Assembly: GCA_905250885.1 (NCBI GenBank)
Contig: CAJNOQ010001650.1
Span: 1-29,646, forward strand
Reading direction: 5' to 3'
DNA length: 29,646 nucleotides
Source of the DNA: Didymodactylos carnosus
Taxonomy: Eukaryota; Rotifera; Eurotatoria; Philodinida; Philodinidae
Below, one piece after another: positions 1 to 9,511 of this stretch. The position numbers and the translations under genes are program-made. Numbering within the stretch: the stretch's first letter is position 1; every line of letters begins with the position of its first letter. Under the pieces are notes generated by a model. That model was not told the DNA's origin and ran no database searches. It saw only the letters and a program-made list of their open reading frames with translations.

Positions 1-683
1 AGGCAGTCTGGGGAAGCCGGGAGGTTAGGATCCACCCGTGACGGAAAAAATATATTGTTTCATCATGTCCTGGCAGAATAGTTTTTCAAAGACTTGTCAG
101 GTACAATGCTTGGAGTTATTTCAGCAACTTTGTTTTTTCATAGCTGTGTTGACTCAAGTCTTCTCTCTAGATAATGGTAAAAATCGCAAGTCTTTATCTC
201 ATTCCTATAAAAAATTATTCAAAAAAAAAATGAAGTGCACTATATTTTTGAACGGATAGTGGTGAAGATGTTTCGTGCCACCAGCAAAGGAAAAAAACAT
301 ATAAACTCTTTCTTAAAAAGACTATCCAGCACAATGACAAACTTCAGAATTTTTCCAAACATGGCGCATATTTTATTACTCTCTTAAAAAAGGTTTTATA
401 GTGACCTAAAAGAGTTTGGAAATAACGACACCTCTTTAACCCTTTTTTAATTTCGTATAAAACTTTTCTTAACAGTGTAAAAAATAGAATATCCCCAAAA
501 AGCATAATTTTAAATGCAAGTTGAATTTCATTTCAAACCATTTGGGAAAAATGAAAAGTTTACCATCTGTTCTTTTTGTAATATCTCTTGTGATCTCGGT
601 AACGAAATTTGTCAAATTTGCACAGAGATGTCTAAAAGCTGAAGGATAGTGTATTGTGCGGAACTTCTGCACAATGGGCGGAA
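1..683. other. gene-free AT-rich stretch
   Basis: No convincing exon was found. The short open frames here (for example on the minus strand across 469-744) run into the inverted repeat of the neighbouring mobile element and show no domain, splice pattern or codon signal. Confidence 0.5.
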
Positions 684-1432
684 TAGGGATGGGACAGTTC
701 CAGTTCAGTTGTTGTAAACGGAAACTGGTACCAGTTCTTTTCAAAAACTTAAAATTGAAATAAAACCAACGAACCTACTTACATTGACTTTCTGTAGCGC
801 GTCGGAGGTAGATGGTGTGTTTAGTTGACTAAACCAAGTCAATAGAACTGAGTAGCTTGATCTTTACTTGTGAATATTTCATAAAAGGATTTTCATAAAT
901 AATTATTTTTATGAAGAGCCATTTTTTCATAAATTTGGTTACTTTATAAACAAACAGAAAAATGACTTTCCTAAAATAAAAAAAGTATTTTTTGAATAAA
1001 ATAAGTTCTTCTTGATCCAAACGTTTTATGAAAAAAATGATTTCCATAAAATGGCTTTTATAAAATAACTTTCATAAAATAACTTTCACAGAACAGTCCT
1101 TTTTTTGGAAAAAAAGCACTTTCATTAAAAACATTTAAAAATATTCAAATAATATTTTTTATTCTTTCTATGAAAGTCATTTTTTCGTCACAAACTGAAA
1201 AAAGGAGGAGTTTGATAAAAATGCATGAGAAGGATCTTCCTAAATGATTATTTATGAAAATCTTTTTATGAAATACCCCACAGATAAAGATCGCCGTGCC
1301 CATATAACTAGCTACACTGGTTTTATTTTATTTTGAATTCTTGAAAAGAACTGGTAACCAGCTCTCGTTCAACAAGAACTGAACTGGTGACCAGTTCTTA
1401 AGAACTATAGGAACCGGAACTGTCTCACCCCT
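684..1432. mobile_element. hAT-like non-autonomous DNA transposon (MITE)
   Basis: The ends are inverted copies of each other. The left end begins TAGGGATGGGACAGTTCC and the right end closes GGAACTGTCTCACCCCT. The similarity continues inward about 90 bp and includes the motif ACCAGTTCTTTTCAA on the left and its inverted copy on the right. The 8-bp flanks gggcggaa (676-683) and atgcggaa (1433-1440) match at 6 of 8 positions, which fits an aged target duplication. The TAGGG terminus and 8-bp duplication are hAT hallmarks. The interior (about 780-1310) is very AT-rich with many degenerate copies of TTTCATAAA and carries no transposase, so the element would need one in trans. Confidence 0.65.
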
Positions 1433-2690
1433 ATGCGGAAGGCTAAAATAAAAAGATTTTTGTCGTTCTGAGATATTGTGATCTATTTTATTTTCGAGAA
1501 TATCCAGACATTTTAGTTTTTCAATATTGTGGATTTTTCGTTAGAATGAGAGAAATTTATATCTTTAAGAGCGTAGTAGTTTGAGGGTGAGGGTGAAACG
1601 ATGAAATGTTGCAAAAGATGGAAAGCTGAAAAGAAGAACAGTTGAAAAGTTGCAAATGGCGCATATTAATAGGTACTCTGATTGCAGTATATGTCACGTA
1701 CTTTACATTCACAAAAAGTTTTTCGTTCTTTATCAGCTTAATTCACTTTTATTCTGGAGAACAATTAAGGAGCCGGGAGAGGGAAGATGAATGTAATTAG
1801 GATTATACAAGATTTTCTGTCAACGTAGTAGTCGGCTAATTGGAAAGTCTCTAACTATATGTTTTCAGGTACATGTAACTGAGTCTGAAGCTGTAGGGAT
1901 GAAAAGTTGCAAAAGTCCACAACAGAATATTCTCCCATTCCTCAATTTATAACATGTACGTGTTATCAAATTTCATAATAGGATCTGTAATAGTATGCAA
2001 ATATCTAGTTACCTACTGGAATAATATACCTTATATAATCTAAAAAGTAGAAATGATACATTAAATTAATAATATATTAAAATGGTGTCTTTTAACTGTT
2101 AAACATGTCCATATTGATAAGAAAAATACGTTTAATTAAAAAAAGAGTGGGTTCTTTCATTTGGTAAATCATTCTTGTCATTTCATATGTAATAAAAATA
2201 TCTGAAATACTTCAGAATATTTATCAATTTCGGCAAAATGAAAGTAAGTCATGACAAACTAATTTTAAGAAGTCAGACTACACAAATTTATAGACCTCTA
2301 GTTCTAATAATAAAATTTTAGTTTAGTTTATTTGACAAACAGTCATGAGTACACAGTAGCACAAGTTGAAACAAGCACTTCTCTCACATGTAGATATTAA
2401 AGAAAACGCTACTGTATACGTTGAGCCTCAGACAGTAGTTTCACAAAATTGTATAGTGTATGACTAACTAGTACTCTCAGTTTCATTCAACACTAAACTT
2501 TCTCTTTATGATGGATCAGTGTTTGAACAATGGTAAATAGAAAGTATAAGATGTTTTCTTTATACACAGAATTTTGAATTCTGTGTGTGTATCATTTTCA
2601 ATTTAACTTTAGCACAGTATACTAAATAATACTATTACAACTTTAACTTTATTCCAAGTGATATGTTATATATGGTGTTTACCGAATGTC
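1433..2690. other. gene-free intergenic region
   Basis: No supported coding exon. The only structure noted is a perfect 10-bp-arm hairpin (acacagaatt / aattctgtgt, loop ttg) at 2564-2586, about 110 bp upstream of the next gene. A role in that gene's promoter cannot be shown. Confidence 0.45.
2564..2586. repeat. short perfect hairpin upstream of the first + strand gene
   Basis: Arms of 10 bp (acacagaatt and its exact reverse complement) around a 3-nt loop. It lies in the presumed upstream region of the gene starting at 2694. No function is assigned. Confidence 0.5.
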
Positions 2691-2693
2691 AGT

Positions 2694-3080
2694 ATGATGA
2701 AGAGATTATCAAATAATTATCATCATAACAATTTTTTAAATGATAACTCGAATGATCTTATTACTCATTACAAACATTCACGAGATATAGATATTCATCC
2801 ATCATCCGATTCTTCATCTTCTACAGACTTGTTGATTCAAGCTGAACTCATACCAGTCGAAAATTTTAGCGTTGTAACAGAAAAAGTTTTGGAAAAATTA
2901 AAATATTTAGCAATGAAATCAAATGATGAAAAATTACGTGAATTATATAATGTTGTTAATCATTATGTTCAATACGCAAATAATAATAACGAATATGTTT
3001 TATGGATGTATGATCCAAATAAAGAAGGACTCGTATTGATATTAAAACAATTTTTAAATGGTATCCTCTATTATGGATGA
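2694..3080 (+). CDS. hypothetical small hydrophilic protein
   Basis: Intronless frame of 128 codons; I do not recognise the family. The start is placed at the ATG pair at 2694/2697, because a 3' splice-site-like CAG (ending at 2692) lies 1 nt upstream; the frame stays open to an ATG at 2658 but the splice acceptor argues for the shorter form. The N-terminal third is Asn/His/Ser-rich and low in complexity. The C-terminal half is charged and probably helical (motifs EKVLEKLKYLAMKSNDEKLR and LYNVVNHYVQYA). No signal peptide or membrane segment is visible. An AATAAA at 3149 lies 69 nt after the stop, which supports a complete gene. It is followed at a distance of about 0.9 kb by two membrane-protein genes on the same strand. 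The product is probably cytosolic or nuclear; function unknown. Confidence 0.6.
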   Translation: MMKRLSNNYHHNNFLNDNSNDLITHYKHSRDIDIHPSSDSSSSTDLLIQAELIPVENFSVVTEKVLEKLKYLAMKSNDEKLRELYNVVNHYVQYANNNNEYVLWMYDPNKEGLVLILKQFLNGILYYG

Positions 3081-3148
3081 CTTAAAGTATATTGTTTATG
3101 GTTTTACATATTTTTCTAACTATTTAGAACATTTCTGTTAAATGCTGA

Positions 3149-3154
3149 AATAAA
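3149..3154 (+). terminator. AATAAA polyadenylation signal
   Basis: Canonical hexamer 69 nt downstream of the stop codon of the gene ending at 3080. Confidence 0.5.
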
Positions 3155-3995
3155 AAGTAGTTGGAAGTAACAAACCGTAAAATATTTTTTGTTCTTAAAC
3201 TTCAAAAACTTTTTCACAACAAGGAAGAGTACAATATTTATGAATAATTAAAAGTGAATGTTGAAAAGATTGTGAGTCTCTGTCAAATTCATTGTATTAC
3301 ACAATACAATAGATGTTATTTTCAAAATTAGTAATATTTTTTGTTTAAAAATAATATACTCTTTTACACTTATATATTTAAAATAGAATTATGATGCTAA
3401 TCGTTTTGACGTTTACTAAACGTAAAAAAAGACATGTTCATGTTGCATCCCATTTCAAAAAGAAATAATCCACATTCTTGATGACAGTGATAAAAAATAA
3501 TTTTTTTCTAGTATTTTTTTTCATCTAGACAGTTATGTAAATTATCTTTTCAGTTCAAGTCTCTTTTTCAAATCGATAATTTTTGACCATATAAAAAAGT
3601 TGAACTATCGAATTTAGTCTCTTTCAAAAAAATTGAAATTGATTAGTGTAAAACTTATTTCAGATATCTGCATTAAAATATGCTACTAGAATATGTTCTT
3701 TGATGATTTCATCATCAGTAAAGTATGTGCATTCGTTATAATTATTAATTAGATTAGTGCTATAGGTGTATGTAATCGTTCAGTTCAGATCCCTTATAAA
3801 TGAATCGGTATCGTATAAAATTTGTTAAAATGAATAAGATTAAACATGCGCCAATAGTATCCGGAGTGACATTCATATGACCAAATTGCATAAAACAACC
3901 TATCCTTTACTATTTCCTAACTTAAAAAAGGCCATTTATTCATCTTTTTTATCAACTTTGAACTTTTCACACATATACACATATTGTGCTTATAG
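3155..3995. other. gene-free intergenic region
   Basis: AT-rich sequence with stops in all frames; no exon, RNA gene or repeat could be supported. It separates the first hypothetical gene from the paired membrane-protein genes and presumably holds their promoter. Confidence 0.4.
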
Positions 3996-3998
3996 ACA

Positions 3999-4502
3999 AT
4001 GACACTTGTTTACAAACGACAATATTTAATACTACATTTTTTCGTTGGTTTATTACTTATTGGATTAGAATATATCTGGCGACGAATGGCCTATAATAAC
4101 TCGACTATTACCATTCACAGTTGTCCACAAACATTTTTATTTGAATTTAAACATCCGGACTCATCATCCACAATCACATCAATGACTGGTACAACAAATT
4201 GGTGGTGGCACCATTTCTATCATCTTTTTGAACCATTTTATAGTTCATCGATATCAACAGTCGATAGAACAATAATTAAAGAAAATATTTCAAGAGAATG
4301 TTATCATAAACAAATTAAACTTGATTTAACAACTTTATTTACGTGTTTACGTTATTTATGGTTAACCATTGGTTTATTCTATTTCATCGTTATGATTGAT
4401 TCAAATAAACGTAGTATTTTGAGAGCAGTATCCGCAACATCAACATCTAAACAACAACAAACAATGTACGCAGAAGGCTCTAAACTAACAGCAAAAATGT
4501 GA
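3999..4502 (+). CDS. hypothetical two-transmembrane protein, copy 1 of a tandem pair
   Basis: Intronless, 167 aa; family not recognised. A hydrophobic segment at about residues 9-27 could act as signal anchor, followed by an ectodomain of about 80 residues with an SCPQ motif, a W/H/Y-rich stretch (WWWHHFYHLF) and a conserved REC before a second hydrophobic segment at about residues 108-132. The C-terminal tail is short and basic/polar. The architecture, and motifs around CPQ and the Cys-x(n)-I-x-L-x(3) entry to the second segment, match the next gene, so the two are diverged tandem duplicates. The ATG lies 3 nt after a T-rich 3' splice-site-like TAG ending at 3995, consistent with trans-splicing. 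An AATAAA occurs at 4713, only 45 nt before the next ATG. Confidence 0.7.
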   Translation: MTLVYKRQYLILHFFVGLLLIGLEYIWRRMAYNNSTITIHSCPQTFLFEFKHPDSSSTITSMTGTTNWWWHHFYHLFEPFYSSSISTVDRTIIKENISRECYHKQIKLDLTTLFTCLRYLWLTIGLFYFIVMIDSNKRSILRAVSATSTSKQQQTMYAEGSKLTAKM

Positions 4503-4712
4503 TGATAATGTTCATCGATCGACTGATGATGTTCATTTGTTCGTTTTTCATAGTTGTCCTCGACATTTAATAAGATTTGTCTTTCGATTTACATGTTGTC
4601 ATGGTCACAATTTTTGTTGAAAAGTTTCTTTATTTTTTTTTTAAAAAACTTTCTATTAACTATATGCTTCTTATATTCTCGAATATATTTTTCTGTTAAT
4701 AACCGAATTGAA

Positions 4713-4718
4713 AATAAA
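4713..4718 (+). terminator. AATAAA polyadenylation signal between tandem paralogs
   Basis: Canonical hexamer 211 nt after the upstream stop and 45 nt before the downstream ATG. This tight spacing is typical of operon processing with trans-splicing. Confidence 0.45.
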
Positions 4719-4757
4719 ATTACGTGAAAAAAATCAACTAATAAATAAATAGATTAA

Positions 4758-5189
4758 ATGACTTGTACATGGAAAATATTGCTTGTCATAATTATTGTTC
4801 TTGAATGTTTATATCATATATCGATATTTTATAATAAAGAAAATGTCACAAATGCTCTAAGTTTAAAAATAATAAAATGTCCACAAAAACGTGTTCGTTT
4901 TCAAGTACATTTTGAACATGATTATCATTTGAAACCATTAGAAGAAAATTTATTAGAAAAAATATGGCACTATTGTTTTCCATTAAATTGGTACAAACAC
5001 TTATATTATAGAATCACAAATTATTATGATTATCATGCACATAAGAATAACATGGATCACTGTAAAACACGTGAAATTCAGTTGAATATCTCTGTCATAT
5101 TACGAATAATTGATTCACTATTGTTCATTATTATCATCATCTCATTTACGTTAGATATGGTTTCAAGAGCAAAACACAAAAGATGTTAG
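4758..5189 (+). CDS. hypothetical two-transmembrane protein, copy 2 of a tandem pair
   Basis: Intronless, 143 aa; family not recognised. It has an N-terminal hydrophobic segment (about residues 6-24), an ectodomain with KCPQ, many His/Tyr/Trp residues and a DHCKTREIQL motif, then a second hydrophobic segment (about residues 111-134) and a short basic tail (AKHKRC). It matches the preceding gene in order of features: the CPQ motif about 15 residues after the first segment, an aromatic stretch, and Cys-x(4)-I-x-L just before the second segment. Overall identity is low, so the duplication is old or the ectodomain evolves fast. The gap between the two coding regions is 255 bp. A possible 3' splice site (TAG ending at 4752) lies 5 nt upstream of the ATG. 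Confidence 0.7.
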   Translation: MTCTWKILLVIIIVLECLYHISIFYNKENVTNALSLKIIKCPQKRVRFQVHFEHDYHLKPLEENLLEKIWHYCFPLNWYKHLYYRITNYYDYHAHKNNMDHCKTREIQLNISVILRIIDSLLFIIIIISFTLDMVSRAKHKRC

Positions 5190-5935
5190 ATCATATATCT
5201 GATGCATACAAAATTGTAAACTTTACATCTGAAAACTTAATATATATTATGTTAATTTTAAATCTATTTAATTATTTTAACTTTGATCTTTTTCACAAAA
5301 ATGTCGTTGTCCACAGATTAGTTCAGAAATAGATAAAGATGTGCGAGTTTTTAGAGTAACAATCTTTCTTTTATTTCACATTCAAAAATAGGAAGTAAAT
5401 CAATCAATTCTAGAAAGAAAGACTAAAACAAACAATATGATGATTCCTTTCTCTTTTCTATTCAACACTCACATAACTGTTCTAGCCTATTCTTAAGCGA
5501 AAGTAAGATAAATACATTTATCTTGAAGAACCAATGTCTATCAAAAACTCAATTTTGACGAAGTTATAAGTTGTCCAAAACTAAACTTGATATTAGTTTT
5601 CTCGAAATGTCTGCTAATATACTCATAAAATAGAGAAAGCTGGTAATATACACGACACAATGCCGATGACGCAAAAATAACATTCTTTAGTTTGAAAATG
5701 TATCCCTCTTGCAAAGTAGAAAGATGTCATACCAGCAATATAAGACTCTAACAAAAGGATGTTTTCTGGAAAAAAAACAAGAAAAAGAAAGAACGTTGGT
5801 CATTCCATGAAACAATAACAAGCACGCATGTAGTTAAAATCTCGCTCTCAAATTGAACATGAGTACAAATCTCTAGTTGAGTTTTTCTTAATAAGTAAAA
5901 CAACAAAAAAAAGTGGATGTAAGCAATAAACAAGA
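5190..5935. other. gene-free region between convergent genes
   Basis: It separates the + strand membrane-protein pair from the - strand MRPS24 gene. Only short chance frames are seen; no canonical AATAAA for either gene was found close by. Confidence 0.4.
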
Positions 5936-6544
5936 CTACCAATATGTGAAAATGACATCATCTTTTGATTCAACTGTTTGTATTTCTAATTTAACGGGAC
6001 ATTTTAAAAGAGCAGATAATATTTCTTCAGTATAACCAATCAGAAAGTACATTCGCCTCGGATGTATTGTCCTTGTAACTAATCCACTTAATATAATCAT
6101 ATTATGTCTCCGTTTAATAATTAATTCTGATGCAAATAAATTATGCCACGTTCCATATATAAATTGTCTTATAAATAAATCGTCTGTTAACGTTTCTGAT
6201 TTACGTTTTCCATCTTTTAAATTTGATGTGTTAAATGTGTTCCAAGTTTTTGTATGACCAATCATATTTGGAAATTGCCGTTGTTCGTATGTCAATGGAT
6301 AATTCTTACGACGAGTCTAAAATAGAAGATCAAAATACTTTGACTCAATATTAATATAAAATTCATCGCACAGTCTTACATGTTTGGGTGTAGCTGCTTC
6401 TGTGTTCACTTGCGATACATTTGTTAATTTAGTAAACCAACTATTCAATATTGGACTAGTTTGAAAGAAACGTTGAGTGATAAATATACAATGGGACGTT
6501 GATGCATTTGATAAAATATTTATTCTATTGCATATGGTATTCAT
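5936..6544 (-). CDS. MRPS24: mitochondrial small ribosomal subunit protein uS3m (MRPS24), two exons
   Basis: Structural protein of the mitochondrial ribosomal small subunit, nuclear-encoded and imported. Exon 1 is 6544-6380, the intron 6379-6317 (63 bp, GTAAGA...TTTTAG, phase 0), and exon 2 6316-5936, giving 181 aa; the human protein is about 167 aa. The match to animal MRPS24 is clear by motif order: an LTYEQ start of the domain, IGHTKTW, LTDDLFIRQFIYGTWHN, LIIKRRHN, YFLIGYTE and LLKCPVKLEIQTV all align with the corresponding human segments without gaps of note. The N-terminus (MNTICNRINILSNAS, with Arg, Ser, Thr and Asn and few acidic residues, then RFFQTSP) looks like a mitochondrial targeting peptide. 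The start at 6544 was chosen because a T-rich 3' splice-site CTAG lies 2 nt upstream; the frame is open further upstream but without import-peptide character. No obvious AATAAA was found downstream. Confidence 0.93.
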
Positions 6545-6549
6545 ATCTA

Positions 6550-7261
6550 GACAGTAAAATTGGATTATGATCAAGTAATGATATATGATGGACAGCTCAC
6601 TATAAGATCTTTCGAACGGGGAGGATATATGCCGTTGAGTTAGTTTCATCAGATAGACTTTGGAAGTTAAGCTTAATCCTGCAGCCTTTAAGATTGTGTT
6701 GTACCTATGTCAGTTCAGCAAATCGCATCAATTTAGTTTTTTCAATTTGTACTGGTGAATACAGAGAAAATCGTGGGGTATTCCACGACAAATGTCGCCA
6801 AACAGAATTCTCTAAAGGTCGCTGTTCACCACTAATCCCTCTATTTTAATTAATCTAGCGACCTTGGCGATTTGTGTACGTATTTTATATGAACATCGTT
6901 CACTCCTTTACGTTTTTTGGTTTTCTCAGAAGTTATTTTGAATGATATTCACAAAAATTATCTTCGATATAAGACAATGAAATACAATTAACCGAGCGTA
7001 TTTAAAAATATTGAGAAATTCAAACACCTGTTCGTGGGAATTCTGACTTATTCCTAGAAGAATCAAATTCTCGTATGTGCATGAAGTGATGCACGAAGAA
7101 TATCAGTTTTATTTAATCATTAGAGAATCCTCGGTATGCCCGCAGCAGACGGGTGAAAGAAAAAGCAATGGTCTAAAACATCGATGTGGTTGAAAATACT
7201 GCTCCGAATTGTTTTCAGGAACAGATGCTATCAACCTTTTTTATTATTTTATTTATCTAAT
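6550..7261. other. gene-free upstream region
   Basis: Upstream of MRPS24. No exon supported. Two stretches containing gtcgcc / ggcgat-type words around 6793-6870 hint at a weak inverted repeat but do not align well. Confidence 0.35.
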
Positions 7262-7500
7262 TCAAATCCACGAAAAGAGTATCAATAGAAATGGATCTGT
7301 TAGAATAACAGTAACGTCGACGTTATACAAGTGTTGTGATTCCCGTGGTTCGTCCCCAAATGCGGTTAAAATATCGATGGCACTTGGTGCTTCAAAAAGG
7401 TCCGAATGCCGATGCACATTTTTTATGGGTGCAGATAGCCATAAAACATATCAAGAGCAGCAGCTCTAGCAACCCTTTCAACAGTATCGGCGCATGACAT
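7262..7500 (-). pseudogene. decayed coding remnant, frameshifted, family not recognised
   Basis: Less AT-rich than its surroundings. On the minus strand the frame containing SCADTVERVARAAALDMF runs to a TAA near 7423. In the neighbouring frame the sequence continues as a coherent hydrophilic peptide (HRHSDLFEAPSAIDILTA, then FGDEPRES) to a TGA at 7262. A single-base loss in the CCC run just before the stop would explain the switch. There is no start codon context, splice site or domain that I can name. It may be a gene fragment or the relic of a mobile-element gene. Confidence 0.35.
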
Positions 7501-7605
7501 AGCAAAATAAATTCTAAGATTTTTTCTTCTCAAACTTTTTTGTATGTTTGAAATATTTTTTATCGCGTAGAAGTTTATTAATAGTGTTAAGATGAATCCT
7601 TCCAT

Positions 7606-8412
7606 GGTTTACTATAAAGCGAGATTCGTACGTCTCTGTGGCAATGACGTCTTAAACAAGTTTTTATCTCAACATAAAATTTGATTTCGAATTTCCAACT
7701 ATAAATCGTCTGATTCGAATAGTCTACAGTTCCTTTTGTCGTACCATGTGAACAAACTAATGGAAGTTGCAGAAAAGTATGAGCGTGCTAATTTAAACAG
7801 AAACAACTGGAAGAATAAAAAGTCTGTGAAGTATGTATTCTTGACTGTGTTTTATCATTGTAACCGTACTAAAAGTGTGGTAGTTTCACGCTAAAACTGT
7901 ACTGATTTCATGTGAAAAATTTAGTATTAGGCTTTTACCATGAAACCGACATAGTTCAAGCGCATGATATCATGAAATTGCTACGCTTTTATCATGTGGT
8001 ACTATCACTGTACTGAATACTGGCATTCAGTACGCTGATACTATGTTTATATCGTAGTATTTTTCCCTTTTACCATGAATTTTTTTCACAATGATTAAGG
8101 TAGATGAACTGTCTTTAATTATTATTATTATTTATTTCATCGCATGGAATTGATCCTCTTTCATTGGATGCGTACGTCAAGGAATCAAAACTCTATTGTA
8201 GATGTCGCTGAATATGGCATGTAATAAGCTGCAAGACACTTTTTACTCATAGAAAAGAATTTCGAATGAGTTCATAGTTAAGTATTTATAGAATGGTATG
8301 CAGTTTTTTGCTGAAACTTTTTATAGAAACTAAATTCTGGCATAGTTTTGACCACCTTCATATTACATTTATTGGTTTAGGTTCTCACTGTCCCGAAGTG
8401 TTACGGTAAAGA
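7606..8412. repeat. repeat-rich non-coding region with weak hairpins
   Basis: Contains words shared with the hairpin at 8725-8802 (for example ctaaaagtgtg near 7870) and an imperfect hairpin around 7997-8044 (tgtactgaata / cattcagtac). These look like debris of the same miniature-element family. No gene is supported. Confidence 0.35.
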
Positions 8413-8721
8413 CATATTATTGGAACAAAAAGAATAAAGTTGGTTTCGAGTTACTGGAAAGTGTTTTTTCGTATTCAGCATACTCGATCATCCAGAAGAA
8501 TTGCTATTTTTAGTGAGGGGTACTTCCAAAAGTTTAGGAAAATTTTTGAAACAAAATGGCGCAATCCATGGGAAAATAATATTAGTCTGAAATTTTTTCC
8601 TAAACTTTTGGAAGTACCCCTCGCCAAAAATAGAAATTCTTCTGGGTGATCGAGTATGCTGAATACGAAAAAACACTTTCCAGCAACTCAAAACCAACTT
8701 TATTTTTGTTCTGGTCATATG
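8413..8721. mobile_element. foldback miniature element, about 309 bp
   Basis: Left and right halves are inverted copies of each other. The left arm (8413 to about 8545) reads through gttggtttcgagttactgga, aatagcaattctt-type sequence and acttccaaaagtttaggaaa; the right arm (about 8590-8721) carries the same words in reverse complement with few mismatches. The central loop is about 45 bp. Both strands are open over about 70 codons and give near-identical peptides only because the DNA is palindromic; they are not genes. Confidence 0.75.
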
Positions 8722-8724
8722 TAT

Positions 8725-8802
8725 GTAACAATGTCATGCTAAAAGTGTGATAATGTTATAGTAAAACGTAACATTGTCACACCTTTAGTATGACATTATT
8801 AC
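8725..8802. repeat. 34-bp-arm hairpin adjoining the foldback element
   Basis: The left arm 8725-8758 begins gtaacaatgtcatgctaaaa; the right arm 8769-8802 is its reverse complement with about five mismatches; the loop is 10 nt. The 9-mer TTACGGTAA occurs on both outer sides, at 8401-8409 and 8807-8815, so this hairpin and the foldback may have arrived as one unit. Confidence 0.65.
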
Positions 8803-8815
8803 AAATTTACGGTAA

Positions 8816-9511
8816 TATTTCCAGACAGTGCTCCGAACGTGTTTAGGGAGTAATCGGAGGAACAATGTGTTTAATTGTTAACACATAGAATGGTGACACG
8901 CAAAAAAAATATATTCTTAGACGAACATTTCTTTCAAGATGCAAATAATTAAAACACACTCAAGTAAATCACAAAAACCCTATTAGTATTTCGGATCGCA
9001 GTATCCCTTTTTGTACAAGCGGCGTATATTTTGCGTTTTTTTCCACTCCCTTGTGCCATATATGAAAAGTGATGATAAAAATTCATATCAGTATGGAAAA
9101 CTGGAATGAGATCAATGCTCATATTTCATATACGAAATAAGAACATTTTTTCACACGTTACTATACCAAAGTATTATAAAGAAAACGAGCAGAGTGATTC
9201 TATCGCCAAACTTCGAACAATTGAGACGAGGAAACACAGTTTTATTAATAAGACTTTTTCTTCCGTAATTTTACCAATGTCAATTTTTCTAGGAAACAAT
9301 ACTTTATTGGGAATCGACACGCATACAAAAAACTTCAATTTGATTGCTATGTGTAATATAATGTAGTGCAACCTCTTAAATATTACAAGAAATAGAGCTT
9401 GTTGTGTGGATCGAAATGCGGATCGATAGAATATCCATTTGGGTGTACCGATGGTGATGGCAAAGTTTTAACAAATCAAAAAAAGAGCAAGTCTATTATT
9501 TTCACGCAAGT
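8816..9511. other. gene-free region downstream of the neuropeptide gene
   Basis: Contains overlapping chance frames on both strands (9106-9371) without splice sites, domains or known motifs. It includes the presumed 3' untranslated region of the minus-strand gene ending at 9512; no exact AATAAA was seen. Confidence 0.35.

Noticed and set aside
8440-8718. Similar 69- and 76-residue open frames on opposite strands
   Set aside because: The similarity arises because the DNA is a foldback palindrome; neither has coding features.
9106-9371. Overlapping 86-codon (+) and 65-codon (-) frames
   Set aside because: Both are open over the same AT-rich stretch, with no homolog, signal or splice evidence; likely chance and within the neuropeptide 3' region.
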